Source: Pseudomonas sp. (GTDB lineage Bacteria > Pseudomonadota > Gammaproteobacteria > Pseudomonadales > Pseudomonadaceae). Taken from it: a DNA stretch of 50,418 nucleotides. Both the position numbers and the translations under genes were made by a program. The notes under the pieces were generated by a model. That model saw only the letters and a program-made list of their open reading frames with translations, ran no database searches and had not been told where the DNA came from. Shown in pieces: positions 33,020 to 41,444 of this stretch (the first letter of the stretch is position 1; each line of letters opens with the position of its first letter). The stretch spans positions 1 through 50,418 of the forward strand of contig NZ_JASLAW010000129.1 in the NCBI RefSeq assembly GCF_030147005.1, in the 5' to 3' direction.

Positions 33020-33918
33020 TATCCAAGATTCCCTTTGAGGCTGGGCACCGTGCCGCGCGCAATGGCGGCAAGGGCGAAAGCGATGCCGGCGACCAGAATA
33101 ATCGCGGCGCCGGACGGAACAGGCAGGTCGAAGATGATCGGCAGCAGGATGCCGCACAGGGTGCTGACGGTGGCGATCACCACCGAAACCCAGAAGAACC
33201 CTTTGAGCGACTGGCTCAGCAGCCGCGCCGCCGCCGCCGGTATCACCAGCAGGGCACCGACCAGGATGGCGCCGATCACCTTGACCGCCGCGACGGTGAT
33301 CAGCGTCACCAGAATCACGAACAGATAATCCAGCGTCTTCACCGCCACCCCGCGTACCGCCGCCAACTGCGGGTTGAAGCTGGCGAGCATGATGCGGTTG
33401 TACAGCGGCAATGCCAGGGCGATCACCAGCGAGCCGACGACCGCCAGCACCAGCAGGTCGTTGCCATTGACCGTCAGCACCGAACCGAACAGCACGTTTT
33501 CGAGGATGTGCACATTGATCTTGCCGGCCAGGATCAGCAGCAAGCTTGCGCCCAGCGCCAGGGACACCGACAGGAACACGCCGATCAGCGTATCCGGCGC
33601 CAGGCCGGTACGGTTGCGCAGGTAATTGAGCAGGATGCCGAATAGCAGGCAGTAGCCGAACAAGCTGCCGTAGGGCCCGGTATAAGGTTCGCCCAGCAGA
33701 ATGCCTACGGCGACGCCGGTCAGCGCGGCGTGGCCGACCGCTTCGGAGAAAAACGCAAAGCGCTTGACCACCACCAGGGTGCCCAGCCCGCCCAACACCG
33801 GGCCGATCAGCAAGCCGGCGAGCAGGGCGTTGACCACAAAACCGTAGGCGAGCGCCTCCGGCAAATAGCCGGAAGAGGCCCAGCCCTGAACCATCAAGCG
33901 AAACGCTTCATAACTCAT
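33019..33918 (-). CDS. fpvE: Metal ABC transporter permease FpvE
   Basis: 299 residues with about eight hydrophobic helices, of the ABC-3 (ZnuB/MntB) family. GPVLGGLGTLVVVKRFAFFSEAVGHAALTG is the conserved cytosolic loop (about 39-68), cited here by position. It overlaps fpvD by 4 bases and fpvF by 1. It forms the inner-membrane channel for iron delivered by FpvC/FpvF. Confidence 0.88.
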   Translation of the reverse strand: MSYEAFRLMVQGWASSGYLPEALAYGFVVNALLAGLLIGPVLGGLGTLVVVKRFAFFSEAVGHAALTGVAVGILLGEPYTGPYGSLFGYCLLFGILLNYLRNRTGLAPDTLIGVFLSVSLALGASLLLILAGKINVHILENVLFGSVLTVNGNDLLVLAVVGSLVIALALPLYNRIMLASFNPQLAAVRGVAVKTLDYLFVILVTLITVAAVKVIGAILVGALLVIPAAAARLLSQSLKGFFWVSVVIATVSTLCGILLPIIFDLPVPSGAAIILVAGIAFALAAIARGTVPSLKGNLG

Positions 33919-34661
33919 TGCGCCGCGCTCCGAGGGTGGGTGGAGAACAAAGTCAGCAGGCGGTCCGGTGTCAGCGCCTCTTTCGGTGTGGCATCGAACA
34001 GCACGCGACGGTTCAGGCCGGTAACGCGGTCGGCCAGGCGCCCAACGGCATCAAGGTCATGCTCGATCCACAGCACGGTGATGCCGGCCAGGCGCCAGTC
34101 GTTCAACAGGCGTTCAAACACCTGGATACCGGCTTCATCGAGGGCCGACATCGGCTCATCCAGCACCAGCAATTGCGGTGCCGGAATCAGTCCCTGGGCC
34201 AGCAACACACGCTGGCGTTCGCCGCCGGACAGCGCGCCCATACGGCGCTTGCGCTTATCCTGCATGCCGACCCGTTCCAGCGCCTCGCCAATCGCGCCGG
34301 CGTAATGCCGGGACAGGCCGAGAAACGCAGGCCGCCGCTGGCACATTGCAGCCATGAAATCATCCACGGTCATCGGCAAACCCCGATCGAACTCCAGAGC
34401 CTGAGGCACATAACCGATGGTGCCGGGCGTGTCCGGCCACTCCAGGCTCAATCGGCCCTGGTGCGGTGTTTGCCCGAGCAGCGTCTTGATCAGCGAGCTT
34501 TTGCCGCCGCCATTCGGACCGACCAATGCATGGATGCTGCCGGGTTGTACCCGCAAGCTCACCTCATCGAGAATCACGGTGCGGCCCAGGGTCAGCGAGA
34601 CCTTAGTAAAATCGATGGTCGGGCCGATGCAGGTCACGTTCAATAGTTGCGCCGCCGTCAT
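33915..34661 (-). CDS. fpvD: Metal ABC transporter ATP-binding protein FpvD
   Basis: 248 residues. Walker A GPNGGGKSSL, signature ALSGGERQRVLLAQ, Walker B LLVLDEPMSALDEAG and H-loop WIEHDLDAV are intact. It is of the ZnuC type. Overlaps of 4 bases with fpvC and fpvE indicate translational coupling. It powers ferrous iron import. Confidence 0.88.
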   Translation of the reverse strand: MTAAQLLNVTCIGPTIDFTKVSLTLGRTVILDEVSLRVQPGSIHALVGPNGGGKSSLIKTLLGQTPHQGRLSLEWPDTPGTIGYVPQALEFDRGLPMTVDDFMAAMCQRRPAFLGLSRHYAGAIGEALERVGMQDKRKRRMGALSGGERQRVLLAQGLIPAPQLLVLDEPMSALDEAGIQVFERLLNDWRLAGITVLWIEHDLDAVGRLADRVTGLNRRVLFDATPKEALTPDRLLTLFSTHPRSAAQ

Positions 34662-35590
34662 GCCCCCGACTCCTGAATCGCGCGGACCACGGTGTTGAGG
34701 TTGCCGGTCATTTCCACCTCATACTTTTGCGCGCTGTACTCGCCGTAGGAAATATGTGACAGCGGGTACAACCTGACCCCGGATTCACGCTGGATCGTAT
34801 CGACATAGGTGGACGGGAAATCCATTTCCGAGAAGATCACTTTCACGTCCAGGGCGCGCAGCTCATCGATGGTTTTCTTCAATTGGCTGGGACTGGGCTC
34901 GATACCATGGGCCGGTTCGACCACGGCGGTGACTTCCAGGCCGAACTCGCGCAGCAGGTAGTCGTAAGCCGCGTGTACCGTGGCTACGCGCAGGTCCGGG
35001 TTGGGTGCGCTGGTCAGCTTGGCCAGGGCGTCGGCGCGCATCTGGCGTAGACGTTTGCCGTAGGCGCGGGCGTTCTGGGTGTAGGTCTTGGCGTTGTCCG
35101 GGTCGAGCTTGCCCAGCTCGCGGGCGATGTTGTTGACCTGGGCAATCGACGCACTGATCGACAGGAATGTGTGCGGGTTGACCACCTTGCCCGCACCGCG
35201 TGCGGCGTTACCGGTGGCGGCCAGCAGGGGTACATTGGCGTTGGCTTCGATCACCGGGATATCCGGGCGCTCGCTGGTGGCGATCATGCGGTCGGCGAAG
35301 TCGTCATGACCGACGCCATTGAGCACGATCACGTCCAGCGTGCCGATACGCTTGATGTCTTCGGCGCGCGGCTCGTAGGCATGGGGGTTGAAGCCCGCCG
35401 GGATCAGCGGCACTACTTCGGCCTTGTCGCCGACGATGTTGGCCACGTAGCTGTAATAAGGATGCAAGGTGATGCCGATGCGCAGGCGTTTGCCGTGTTC
35501 GGGGCTTGAGAGCGCGTTCGCCAGGGGAGCGAGCATCAGGCTGAACAGGCCAACCAGCAACAGGCGCAACAGGGGAGATGAAATGGACAT
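34658..35590 (-). CDS. fpvC: Periplasmic metal-binding protein FpvC
   Basis: 310 residues with a signal peptide ending near ANA (about residue 27). It is a ZnuA/TroA-like protein. Candidate metal ligands are His in GITLHPYYSYVANIVG, His in PAGFNPHAYEPRAED, Glu/His in VVEPAHGIEPSPSQL and Asp in FSEMDFPSTYVD. In P. aeruginosa FpvC binds Fe2+ after FpvG reduces ferripyoverdine. The ATG at 35590 is preferred to a TTG two codons earlier. Confidence 0.88.
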   Translation of the reverse strand: MSISSPLLRLLLVGLFSLMLAPLANALSSPEHGKRLRIGITLHPYYSYVANIVGDKAEVVPLIPAGFNPHAYEPRAEDIKRIGTLDVIVLNGVGHDDFADRMIATSERPDIPVIEANANVPLLAATGNAARGAGKVVNPHTFLSISASIAQVNNIARELGKLDPDNAKTYTQNARAYGKRLRQMRADALAKLTSAPNPDLRVATVHAAYDYLLREFGLEVTAVVEPAHGIEPSPSQLKKTIDELRALDVKVIFSEMDFPSTYVDTIQRESGVRLYPLSHISYGEYSAQKYEVEMTGNLNTVVRAIQESGA

Positions 35591-35609
35591 GGGCAATCGG
35601 TCTTCTCGT

Positions 35610-36170
35610 TCAGTGGCGGTGCTGGCGGGTCACGCCGGCATCGAATTGCGCGACCACCTGCTGCCAGCCGGCAGCGATCAGCGCCTGGTCAGTGAGGTCG
35701 GAGGGGGCAGCCAGGTCTTTGCCACGGTTGAGCCAGATATCCGGCTCGGTACCTTGCACGCGCATCAACAGCGAACCGCTGGTGCCCGTTGCCTGGCTCA
35801 AGCCCAGGTAGGTCGAGAGGGCGAGCAGCTGCCAGCGATGATTGCCGCGGCTGACGGAACTGGCGTCCTGGGCGAATGGCGCAAAGCCTTCTTGCGCCAA
35901 TTGGTCCGGCGTTGGCAGGGCGTTTTGCTCCTGCTGCAGCAGGTGGATTTCATCCAGGGTCACCCGCAAGTCGGCGTAGATGCCCTGTTCGGCGGCGCTC
36001 AGGTCGCGTCGGGCGTCCAGTTGGTGGCTGGGCACCGCTGCAACCTCTTGGGTTTCACCGTGCAAGGCCACCACCGTTCCCGCCACCGCAAGGATGATCA
36101 GGCACAGCAGCAGCACGTACAGGGTTTCATGGCCCGCGCCGGCCGGGCGCACTGTTTGTACGGTACTCAT
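35610..36170 (-). CDS. fpvK: FpvK (DUF6162) inner-membrane protein
   Basis: 186 residues with one membrane helix at about 18-38 (VLLLCLIILAVAGTVVAL), and a periplasmic C-terminal part with two heptad-like helices (AAEQGIYADLRVTLDEIHLL). FpvK is one of the small partners that form a membrane complex with FpvG, FpvH and FpvJ. Overlaps fpvJ by 4 bases. The precise role of FpvK is not known. Confidence 0.82.
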   Translation of the reverse strand: MSTVQTVRPAGAGHETLYVLLLCLIILAVAGTVVALHGETQEVAAVPSHQLDARRDLSAAEQGIYADLRVTLDEIHLLQQEQNALPTPDQLAQEGFAPFAQDASSVSRGNHRWQLLALSTYLGLSQATGTSGSLLMRVQGTEPDIWLNRGKDLAAPSDLTDQALIAAGWQQVVAQFDAGVTRQHRH

Positions 36171-36496
36171 TGCGCCTGGATATCCGCTTGGTCGATTTCC
36201 ACCACGTGACCGGGGCCGGCATCAAACAGTACATAGAATTCGGCTGCGGGTTTCTTGAAGGTCAGGGTCGAATCCTCACCGAGCTTGCCCGGCACGAGGA
36301 TGGTCTCGTCGTAGCCGATCACATCCAGGGTCACGCCCGGAGCGCCGCTGCCGTCGGAGAATCCGCCTTTGCACTGGATCTGCTCGCCGGGGATTTCCTT
36401 GCATTCGCACATTGGGTTGTGAGCGAGGGCAACGTTACTGAAACCGGCACTGAGCAACAGCACGCAACCGGCGTAAGTCAGGCGCTTGAAAATCAT
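36167..36496 (-). CDS. fpvJ: FpvJ periplasmic protein
   Basis: 109 residues with a signal peptide (cleavage after VALA, about residue 25). The mature start HNPMCECKEIPGEQIQCKG contains His and three Cys, which could bind metal or form a disulfide. FpvJ interacts with FpvC and FpvG in P. aeruginosa. Overlaps of 4 bases with fpvK and fpvH. Confidence 0.82.
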   Translation of the reverse strand: MIFKRLTYAGCVLLLSAGFSNVALAHNPMCECKEIPGEQIQCKGGFSDGSGAPGVTLDVIGYDETILVPGKLGEDSTLTFKKPAAEFYVLFDAGPGHVVEIDQADIQAQ

Positions 36497-37029
36497 GGTT
36501 TAACTCCTTGCTTGTTCAACCAGGCAATGGTGGCAGGCGAGGCCTGGCTTAGCGGGATGGAACCCTGGTGCATGGTGCCGTCCCAGCCTTCCATGGTGAC
36601 CCACAGTTCGGCGTCGACCGGCGTGCGCTGCGGCACCGGCACGATGGCGCCCATGCGATAAGGCGTGCCAAAGAAGATTACCCCGGCGGCCCGCAGGCTG
36701 CGGGGTTTGCCGATGCGCAGGTAAGTGGCTTTGACCTGCTCGGCGCAAGTGGCGCACAGGGCGGCGTTAAAGGCTTTCATCGGGCCGGCCGGGTCCGGGC
36801 GCGGACCTTCGTTGCGAAACTCAGCGAGGGTCAGACTCCAGGGGCCGACTTGAACTTCCCCGGCGACCCGCTCGCCGATGCCGGTGTCCCCGCGAAACAG
36901 GGCGGCATCGGCAAAATACTTGGGCATGAACCCCAGCGGCACCAGCAACAGCAGGATGTTTATATGGAAACGCCACTTCAACCACCACGCCCGCAGCGGT
37001 GAAGAGGGTTTGGCTGCGACCTTGCTCAT
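36493..37029 (-). CDS. fpvH: FpvH inner-membrane protein
   Basis: 178 residues with one membrane helix at about 17-36 (INILLLLVPLGFMPKYF) and a periplasmic domain carrying CATCAEQVKATYLRI, a CxxC pair. In P. aeruginosa FpvH supports the reductase FpvG. The start overlaps the fpvG stop by one base (TGATG). Confidence 0.82.
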   Translation of the reverse strand: MSKVAAKPSSPLRAWWLKWRFHINILLLLVPLGFMPKYFADAALFRGDTGIGERVAGEVQVGPWSLTLAEFRNEGPRPDPAGPMKAFNAALCATCAEQVKATYLRIGKPRSLRAAGVIFFGTPYRMGAIVPVPQRTPVDAELWVTMEGWDGTMHQGSIPLSQASPATIAWLNKQGVKP

Positions 37030-38228
37030 CAGTGAGTCTCCGAGGTTTCAGCCTGCACGGCTGGGGTGGGCACAGGCTTGCGCTGGGTTTTGGCCTCGCG
37101 TTTGAGGGCGTTGAGGGTGGCCAGGGCGGTACGCTTGGTCCAGATCAGCAAGCCGCTCAATACCATCATGCTCAGTACCAGGCCGAAGAAGGCCCAGATC
37201 AGCTTGATCCACAACCCACCGAAGTCCCCGGTGTGCAGGGGGCGCATGGACTCGGTGACGAACTCCAGCGCGGTGCGGTCGGACAGCAGGTGCGAGACGG
37301 CGATTTCACCGCTGTAGGGATTCAGTTGCGCGGTCTGGAACATCAGCGGGTACCAGCCGCGCCCGCCGATCTGCAGGTGGCTGTAGGCATTGAGCGGCAG
37401 GAACGCAAACGTGGCCTCCAGCCCGGGGATGCGCTGGGTGGCAATCTTGATCGCTTCGTCCAGGGCGATCATCGGAGCCGGCACGCCGGGCGCGGACAGC
37501 GGCACCTTTTCCCGTGCTATCACCGGCACGATGGGCTCGCTGGAGATGGAAATCTGGTTATCAGCCAGGGTCGCCTCGATCAGGAACCAGGTGCCGGTAA
37601 TGGAAATGACGGCGATGAACCAGATCGACCAGATACCGCTCAGGCGGTGAAAGTCACCCCAGAAGATGCGCGCGCCATGACGGATACGCAGGGTGGGGCG
37701 GAAAAATCCTTTCCAGAAACGCTTGTACACCACCAGCCCGGTGACCAGTGAGGCCAGCAAGGGCAGGCCGAGCAGCGACACCAGGTACCAGCCCCAGCTG
37801 TAGCCATTGGTGAACGGCACCAGCCACCAGCCGTGCAGGGCGCGGGTGAATTGCTGGAAGTCGAATGCCGGGCTGATGCCTTGAATGGCGCCCGTGTAGG
37901 GGTTGGCATAGGCATCGACCGAACGCCCGTCCGGATAGCTGAGGCCGACCATCAACGCAAAGTGCGATTCGTCGGGGCGGATGATCGAGCGCACGATGAC
38001 CTGGGGTTCGTCGCGCTTGATGGCAGCGATCACCTGGTCGAAGCCCAGCGGCTGGGCGTCGTCCGACGGCTTGCTTGCGCGGATATCAGGGTTGGCCAGC
38101 CAGACGATTTCCTGGCTGACCACCGCCAGGGTGCCGGTGACGCAAACGATCAGTACAAAGAACCAGATGGGCAACGCCAGCCAGCTGTGTACGAGAAACC
38201 AGAGTTTTGAGCGTGACTTCTTCGACAT
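37029..38228 (-). CDS. fpvG: FpvG, ferripyoverdine reductase (PepSY membrane protein)
   Basis: 399 residues, of the PepSY-associated transmembrane (PiuB-like) family with four main helices, at about 9-33, 145-165, 190-212 and 345-368. His residues that may bind heme are in LWFLVHSWLALP, ALHGWWLVPF, GDFHRLSGIWS and RPLHTGDFGG. In P. aeruginosa FpvG takes electrons across the membrane to reduce Fe3+ bound to pyoverdine, releasing Fe2+. The ATG at 38228 is the first that fits the family; earlier in-frame codons (up to 38468) look non-coding. It is the first gene of an eight-gene operon. Confidence 0.88.
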   Translation of the reverse strand: MSKKSRSKLWFLVHSWLALPIWFFVLIVCVTGTLAVVSQEIVWLANPDIRASKPSDDAQPLGFDQVIAAIKRDEPQVIVRSIIRPDESHFALMVGLSYPDGRSVDAYANPYTGAIQGISPAFDFQQFTRALHGWWLVPFTNGYSWGWYLVSLLGLPLLASLVTGLVVYKRFWKGFFRPTLRIRHGARIFWGDFHRLSGIWSIWFIAVISITGTWFLIEATLADNQISISSEPIVPVIAREKVPLSAPGVPAPMIALDEAIKIATQRIPGLEATFAFLPLNAYSHLQIGGRGWYPLMFQTAQLNPYSGEIAVSHLLSDRTALEFVTESMRPLHTGDFGGLWIKLIWAFFGLVLSMMVLSGLLIWTKRTALATLNALKREAKTQRKPVPTPAVQAETSETH

Positions 38229-38306
38229 ATGGATGAGGGTCTTGATCGGAGGGGCGATGGAGGCCCGGAAAGGCCGGTCGTAGCTTTTGCTGACGCGACG
38301 GGCTGT

Positions 38307-38335
38307 ATCTAAATTAAGACGGATGAGAACGAGAA
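38307..38335 (-). promoter_or_regulatory. Candidate Fur-type site before fpvG
   Basis: On the minus strand GTTCTCATCCGTCTTAATTT resembles a Fur box (ATTCTCATTxGC-like half-sites) about 80-105 bases upstream of the fpvG start. The match is weak, and no PvdS motif (TAAAT-N16-CGT) in the right orientation was found. Confidence 0.3.
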
Positions 38336-38340
38336 AACCC

Positions 38341-38704
38341 CAAGCGGAAAGTGAAAGAAAATGTTTCAGATTCGCAAGGGCGTCGTGAGCGCGGGGGATG
38401 ATCGTTCGGGATTCCATCGAGGTTGAGTGTCGCCGCGAGGTGCAGGCGCAAGACGAAGTGGGATTCACTGGGCTACGTAGTTGTATAAGTATAAAAACGC
38501 GGGAATAAAAGTCAGTTAGGTATTATTTACTTTTTAAATGAACGAATGTGAACGATGAAATACCTTTGATTTCGGGTAGATGAGCGCAGGCGGGCGTTAA
38601 AGCTAGAAAAAACAAAAGTTATTGTATTGACGGTGTGGAGACCTTCCGCTTAAGTACATGTCGGCTTGGAAGTCAGATAATTTAAAAAAAAAGGAGGTCA
38701 TTAC
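38341..38704. other. AT-rich leader between fpvG and the radical SAM operon
   Basis: No gene is seen in 38341-38704 other than the peptide that starts at its end. AGGTATT (38518-38524) and AATACCT (38559-38565) form a loose inverted repeat. TTGACG (38627-38632) is a possible -35, but the -10 18 bases on (TAAGTA) is poor, and GATAAT (38676-38681) lies very near the ribosome binding site. The base composition is more AT-rich than the flanking genes, which suggests a regulatory leader or acquired DNA. Confidence 0.4.
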
Positions 38705-38788
38705 ATGTCCGTGCCAGTCAATTTTCCGTACCCTGAAATAACAAGTTTTTATACCTTTCCAGCAGGGCTGTTTAAATCCGCCATTTGA
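38705..38788 (+). CDS. Small 27-residue peptide ORF, possible precursor or leader
   Basis: A 27-codon ORF, too short for standard ORF calling, begins at an ATG 7 bases after AAGGAGG (38691-38697), the strongest ribosome binding site in the window. The product starts MSVPVNFP and ends GLFKSAI; it holds four Pro, five Phe, two Tyr, and only one Lys and one Glu. There are no Cys, and no Gly-Gly or signal-type cleavage site. It lies 99 bases upstream of a radical SAM gene on the same strand. It may be a substrate peptide for the operon enzymes, a leader peptide controlling the operon, or a peptide made in its own right. The ORF and binding site are seen directly; the role is inference. Confidence 0.55.
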   Translation: MSVPVNFPYPEITSFYTFPAGLFKSAI

Positions 38789-38887
38789 TCGCGGCCCGTT
38801 GGCCAGTCGATTGTCATTGTTGCGACTATCGCTCCTCCCGTGAAGGAAGGGCACGCATTCATATGCCTGAACAGAGAGTACTTACTC

Positions 38888-40042
38888 ATGTCGATTTTTG
38901 ATCAAGGAATTCATCGCTCGGTACAGTGGCAAGACTGGCGTTGGCAGCAGAAGAATGCCCTGCGTGATGAACCGACACTTCGCGCTGCCTGCGGTGGTTG
39001 GGGCGAAGAAACAACCGCGCATATCGAACACAACCTGCAAGGGCGCAAGATGCAGATCACGCCTTATTATATTGATCTGATCAAGCGTTCTCTGACCAGC
39101 ACAGAGGTTATGGACCACCCGCTGTGGCGCCAAGTGGTGCCCTATTGGAGCGAGAAGGTCGAGGGTGATTACGATGGCACTTCCGAAAACTGGGAGCTGG
39201 GCCATGAAATGAAGACACCCATCTGCCAGCACAAGTACGACAATCGCGTCATCCTGCGCACCACCAATACCTGCAATGCCTATTGCCAATTTTGCTTCGA
39301 AGCGCTGCGCACGTTGCAGGTGGGCACTGACAAGGCCAACGCCAGCCGGGATTCCTTCATGGAGTCGGTCGAATACATCCGCGCCAACCCGGCCATCGAA
39401 GAAGTGATTCTCAGCGGCGGCGACCCGCTGATGCTTGCCGACCGCAAGCTCGAAGAGTACCTGGCCGCACTGCGCGGCATCAGTGACGACCTGCTGATCC
39501 GCATCCACTCGCGGGCCTTGAGCTTCAACCCGTTTCGCGTGACCGACGAATTGATCGCGATGTTGGATAAGTACAAGGTCAATGCGTTCGGCGTGCATGT
39601 GTGCCACCCGCTCGAACTCAGCCCTGACTTTGCGGTGGCGGTCAAACGTATTCAGGGCGTCGTGCCGATTGTCTTTTCCAATATGCCGTTGTTACGGGGT
39701 GTCAATGACGATGAAGCGACGCTGCATAAACTGTTTATCGATCTTTATCGTCTGGGCGTAAAACCTTATTACTTATATCACTTCATGCCATTTTCACCCG
39801 GTGCTTCGGAATACAAGGCATCGATCAGCCAGGCCATCGCTATCATGGATCGGCTCAAGCGGCGAGTGTCTAATATCGCCCTGCCTGAATATGTATTGCC
39901 CCACGCACAAGGCAAGTTTACGGTGCCACTGTTGGACTTTGAAAAGCCTGAAAGTTTACCGTACTTTGAAGTTCGCGATGGGCAGCGTCATTACCGTTTC
40001 CGTAACTGGGAAGGGCAGTGGTGCAGTTGGCAGGATGCCTGA
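38888..40042 (+). CDS. KamA-like radical SAM/PLP aminomutase family enzyme
   Basis: 384 residues. The iron-sulfur motif is CNAYCQFC (Cys129, Cys133, Cys136; C-x3-C-x2-C), inside a KamA-type fold: VILSGGDPLMLADRKLEEYL and GVKPYYLYHFMPF. The PLP lysine is likely Lys343 in LPHAQGKFTVP, the place of the GGGGK loop of lysine 2,3-aminomutase, with two residues fewer. Both aspartates that hold the lysine side chain are absent: the CDLS-type loop reads HFMP (298-301), and the D before the PLP loop is Pro. So the substrate is not free lysine. The ATG at 38888 has only GAGAG upstream; a GTG at 38840 is the alternative. It probably shifts or isomerises an amino group of another substrate. Confidence 0.85.
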   Translation: MSIFDQGIHRSVQWQDWRWQQKNALRDEPTLRAACGGWGEETTAHIEHNLQGRKMQITPYYIDLIKRSLTSTEVMDHPLWRQVVPYWSEKVEGDYDGTSENWELGHEMKTPICQHKYDNRVILRTTNTCNAYCQFCFEALRTLQVGTDKANASRDSFMESVEYIRANPAIEEVILSGGDPLMLADRKLEEYLAALRGISDDLLIRIHSRALSFNPFRVTDELIAMLDKYKVNAFGVHVCHPLELSPDFAVAVKRIQGVVPIVFSNMPLLRGVNDDEATLHKLFIDLYRLGVKPYYLYHFMPFSPGASEYKASISQAIAIMDRLKRRVSNIALPEYVLPHAQGKFTVPLLDFEKPESLPYFEVRDGQRHYRFRNWEGQWCSWQDA

Positions 40043-40072
40043 ATCAACTTATGGACCGAGGCGGTACAGGTT

Positions 40073-41440
40073 ATGAAGCAAGACGCCATTCTTTTTATTG
40101 ATGTCGATGACGGTACTTCTGTTCGTTATAACTACCGAGAGCCGCACTTTGCGGCTGCCCGCGCCCAGGGCCTGGCGTGCTTGACGGCGGGTGTGACGGG
40201 GCGCAGGCATGTACAACGGCTTCGGGACGACAGTGATGCTGTGTTTCTGCTCGATTCGCTCAGCGAGCAAGCCATTCTTGATCTGGTTGGCCGGCTCGAT
40301 GAGCAGTATCAGGTTCGCGGGATTTTCTGCCAGGCCGGTCATCCGTCTGCGCAAGGCGAAGTGGGCTGCATCGTTGCGCGGGCTTCCCGGCGCCTGGGCC
40401 TGGTGTACAGCTGCCCGGAAGCGATCGCGGCGTGCAACAACAAATTCCTGATGCGCAGCGTACTTAAACAGCACGCCATTCGCTCCGTGCCGTTTGCGAT
40501 GTGCAATAACGAACAGCAACTCCAGCAGGGTGCCGAGCGGGTGGGTTACCCGCTGATCGCCAAACCCCCGTTTGGCGGCGCTTCGGCGTTTATCAAAAAG
40601 TGCTCCAATTGGGCAGAACTGCGCAGCCATTACGCGCTTTTTGTCCGGGGGCACGCCGCTGCGGCGTATGCCGATTTTTATGGCTGTGCACACACGTTGC
40701 TGGCAGACGACGGCCAACGGCATGACTACATCCCCGGCCGCAGCCTCTTGTTGGAGGGCTACATTCCCGGTATCGAAGGCAGTGTGGAATGCGTGGTGGT
40801 CGGCGAGTGCGTCCATCCGCTGCTGATCAACGAAAAGCTGCTGTTGACCGAGCGCAGTGGCACGGTCCTCGAAAACCTGCTGATTTCCCCACCGACCACC
40901 TTCACCGATCGCCAGTGCGAACAGATCCGCGAGTACGCCGTGGCGTGTTTGCACGCGGTCGGCCTGACCAACGCCGTGGTGCATTTCGAGTTCCGCATGA
41001 CGGAGGAGGGGCCGGTGGTGATCGAGATCAACCCGCGCGTGGGTGGGCTTTATGTGAACGCGGCGTTCCGTGATCTGGCCGGTATCGATCCCTATCAGCT
41101 GTATCTGTCATTGTTGACGGGCGAGCAGGGGCTCAATGCGCAGTTGGAGGTGGCCGCACGCAAGGTTGATGAGGCCGGGCAACACTACGCGATGCTGGCG
41201 ATTTACCCGCAGCACAGCGGCCGGTTCCAGGGCATCGAAGGCGTGGGGTTTCTCGACCGCAACGTCGCGGTGATCGAGTATGCCCAGCAGGAAGCGGGCC
41301 ACATGATTGATGCGGACATCGAGGAGCATTATCTGCTCAAGTGCTGGGCCAGGGTCGAAGACGCGGCCCACGCGCGCGCACTGCATGATGCGGTGAGTGA
41401 GCATCTGCACGTCATCATCGACAACCCAGTGGCAGGATAG
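40073..41440 (+). CDS. ATP-grasp carboxylate-amine ligase
   Basis: 455 residues. The ATP-grasp core has the lysine/glycine loop YPLIAKPPFGGASAFI, LLLEGYIPGIEGSVECVV, and the metal site with Glu306 in VVHFEFR and Glu318/Asn320 in VIEINPRVGG. The family joins a carboxylate to an amine using ATP; members include L-amino acid ligases such as BacD and DdaF as well as peptide-modifying ligases. The N-terminal 110 residues are a pre-ATP-grasp domain starting ILFIDVDDGTS. ACAGG lies just upstream of the ATG, 30 bases after the radical SAM gene. It likely makes an amide bond between amino acids or to a peptide. Confidence 0.85.
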   Translation: MKQDAILFIDVDDGTSVRYNYREPHFAAARAQGLACLTAGVTGRRHVQRLRDDSDAVFLLDSLSEQAILDLVGRLDEQYQVRGIFCQAGHPSAQGEVGCIVARASRRLGLVYSCPEAIAACNNKFLMRSVLKQHAIRSVPFAMCNNEQQLQQGAERVGYPLIAKPPFGGASAFIKKCSNWAELRSHYALFVRGHAAAAYADFYGCAHTLLADDGQRHDYIPGRSLLLEGYIPGIEGSVECVVVGECVHPLLINEKLLLTERSGTVLENLLISPPTTFTDRQCEQIREYAVACLHAVGLTNAVVHFEFRMTEEGPVVIEINPRVGGLYVNAAFRDLAGIDPYQLYLSLLTGEQGLNAQLEVAARKVDEAGQHYAMLAIYPQHSGRFQGIEGVGFLDRNVAVIEYAQQEAGHMIDADIEEHYLLKCWARVEDAAHARALHDAVSEHLHVIIDNPVAG

Positions 41441-41444
41441 CGAT

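Noticed and set aside
32057..38228. Operon read as a zinc or manganese (Znu/Mnt) importer
   Set aside because: The ABC genes are of that family, but two binding proteins plus four upstream PepSY/small membrane genes in this order match fpvGHJK-CDEF better.
38229..38468. An 80-codon N-terminal extension of FpvG up to 38468
   Set aside because: It runs through the likely promoter, has atypical composition, and FpvG homologues start near MSKKS.
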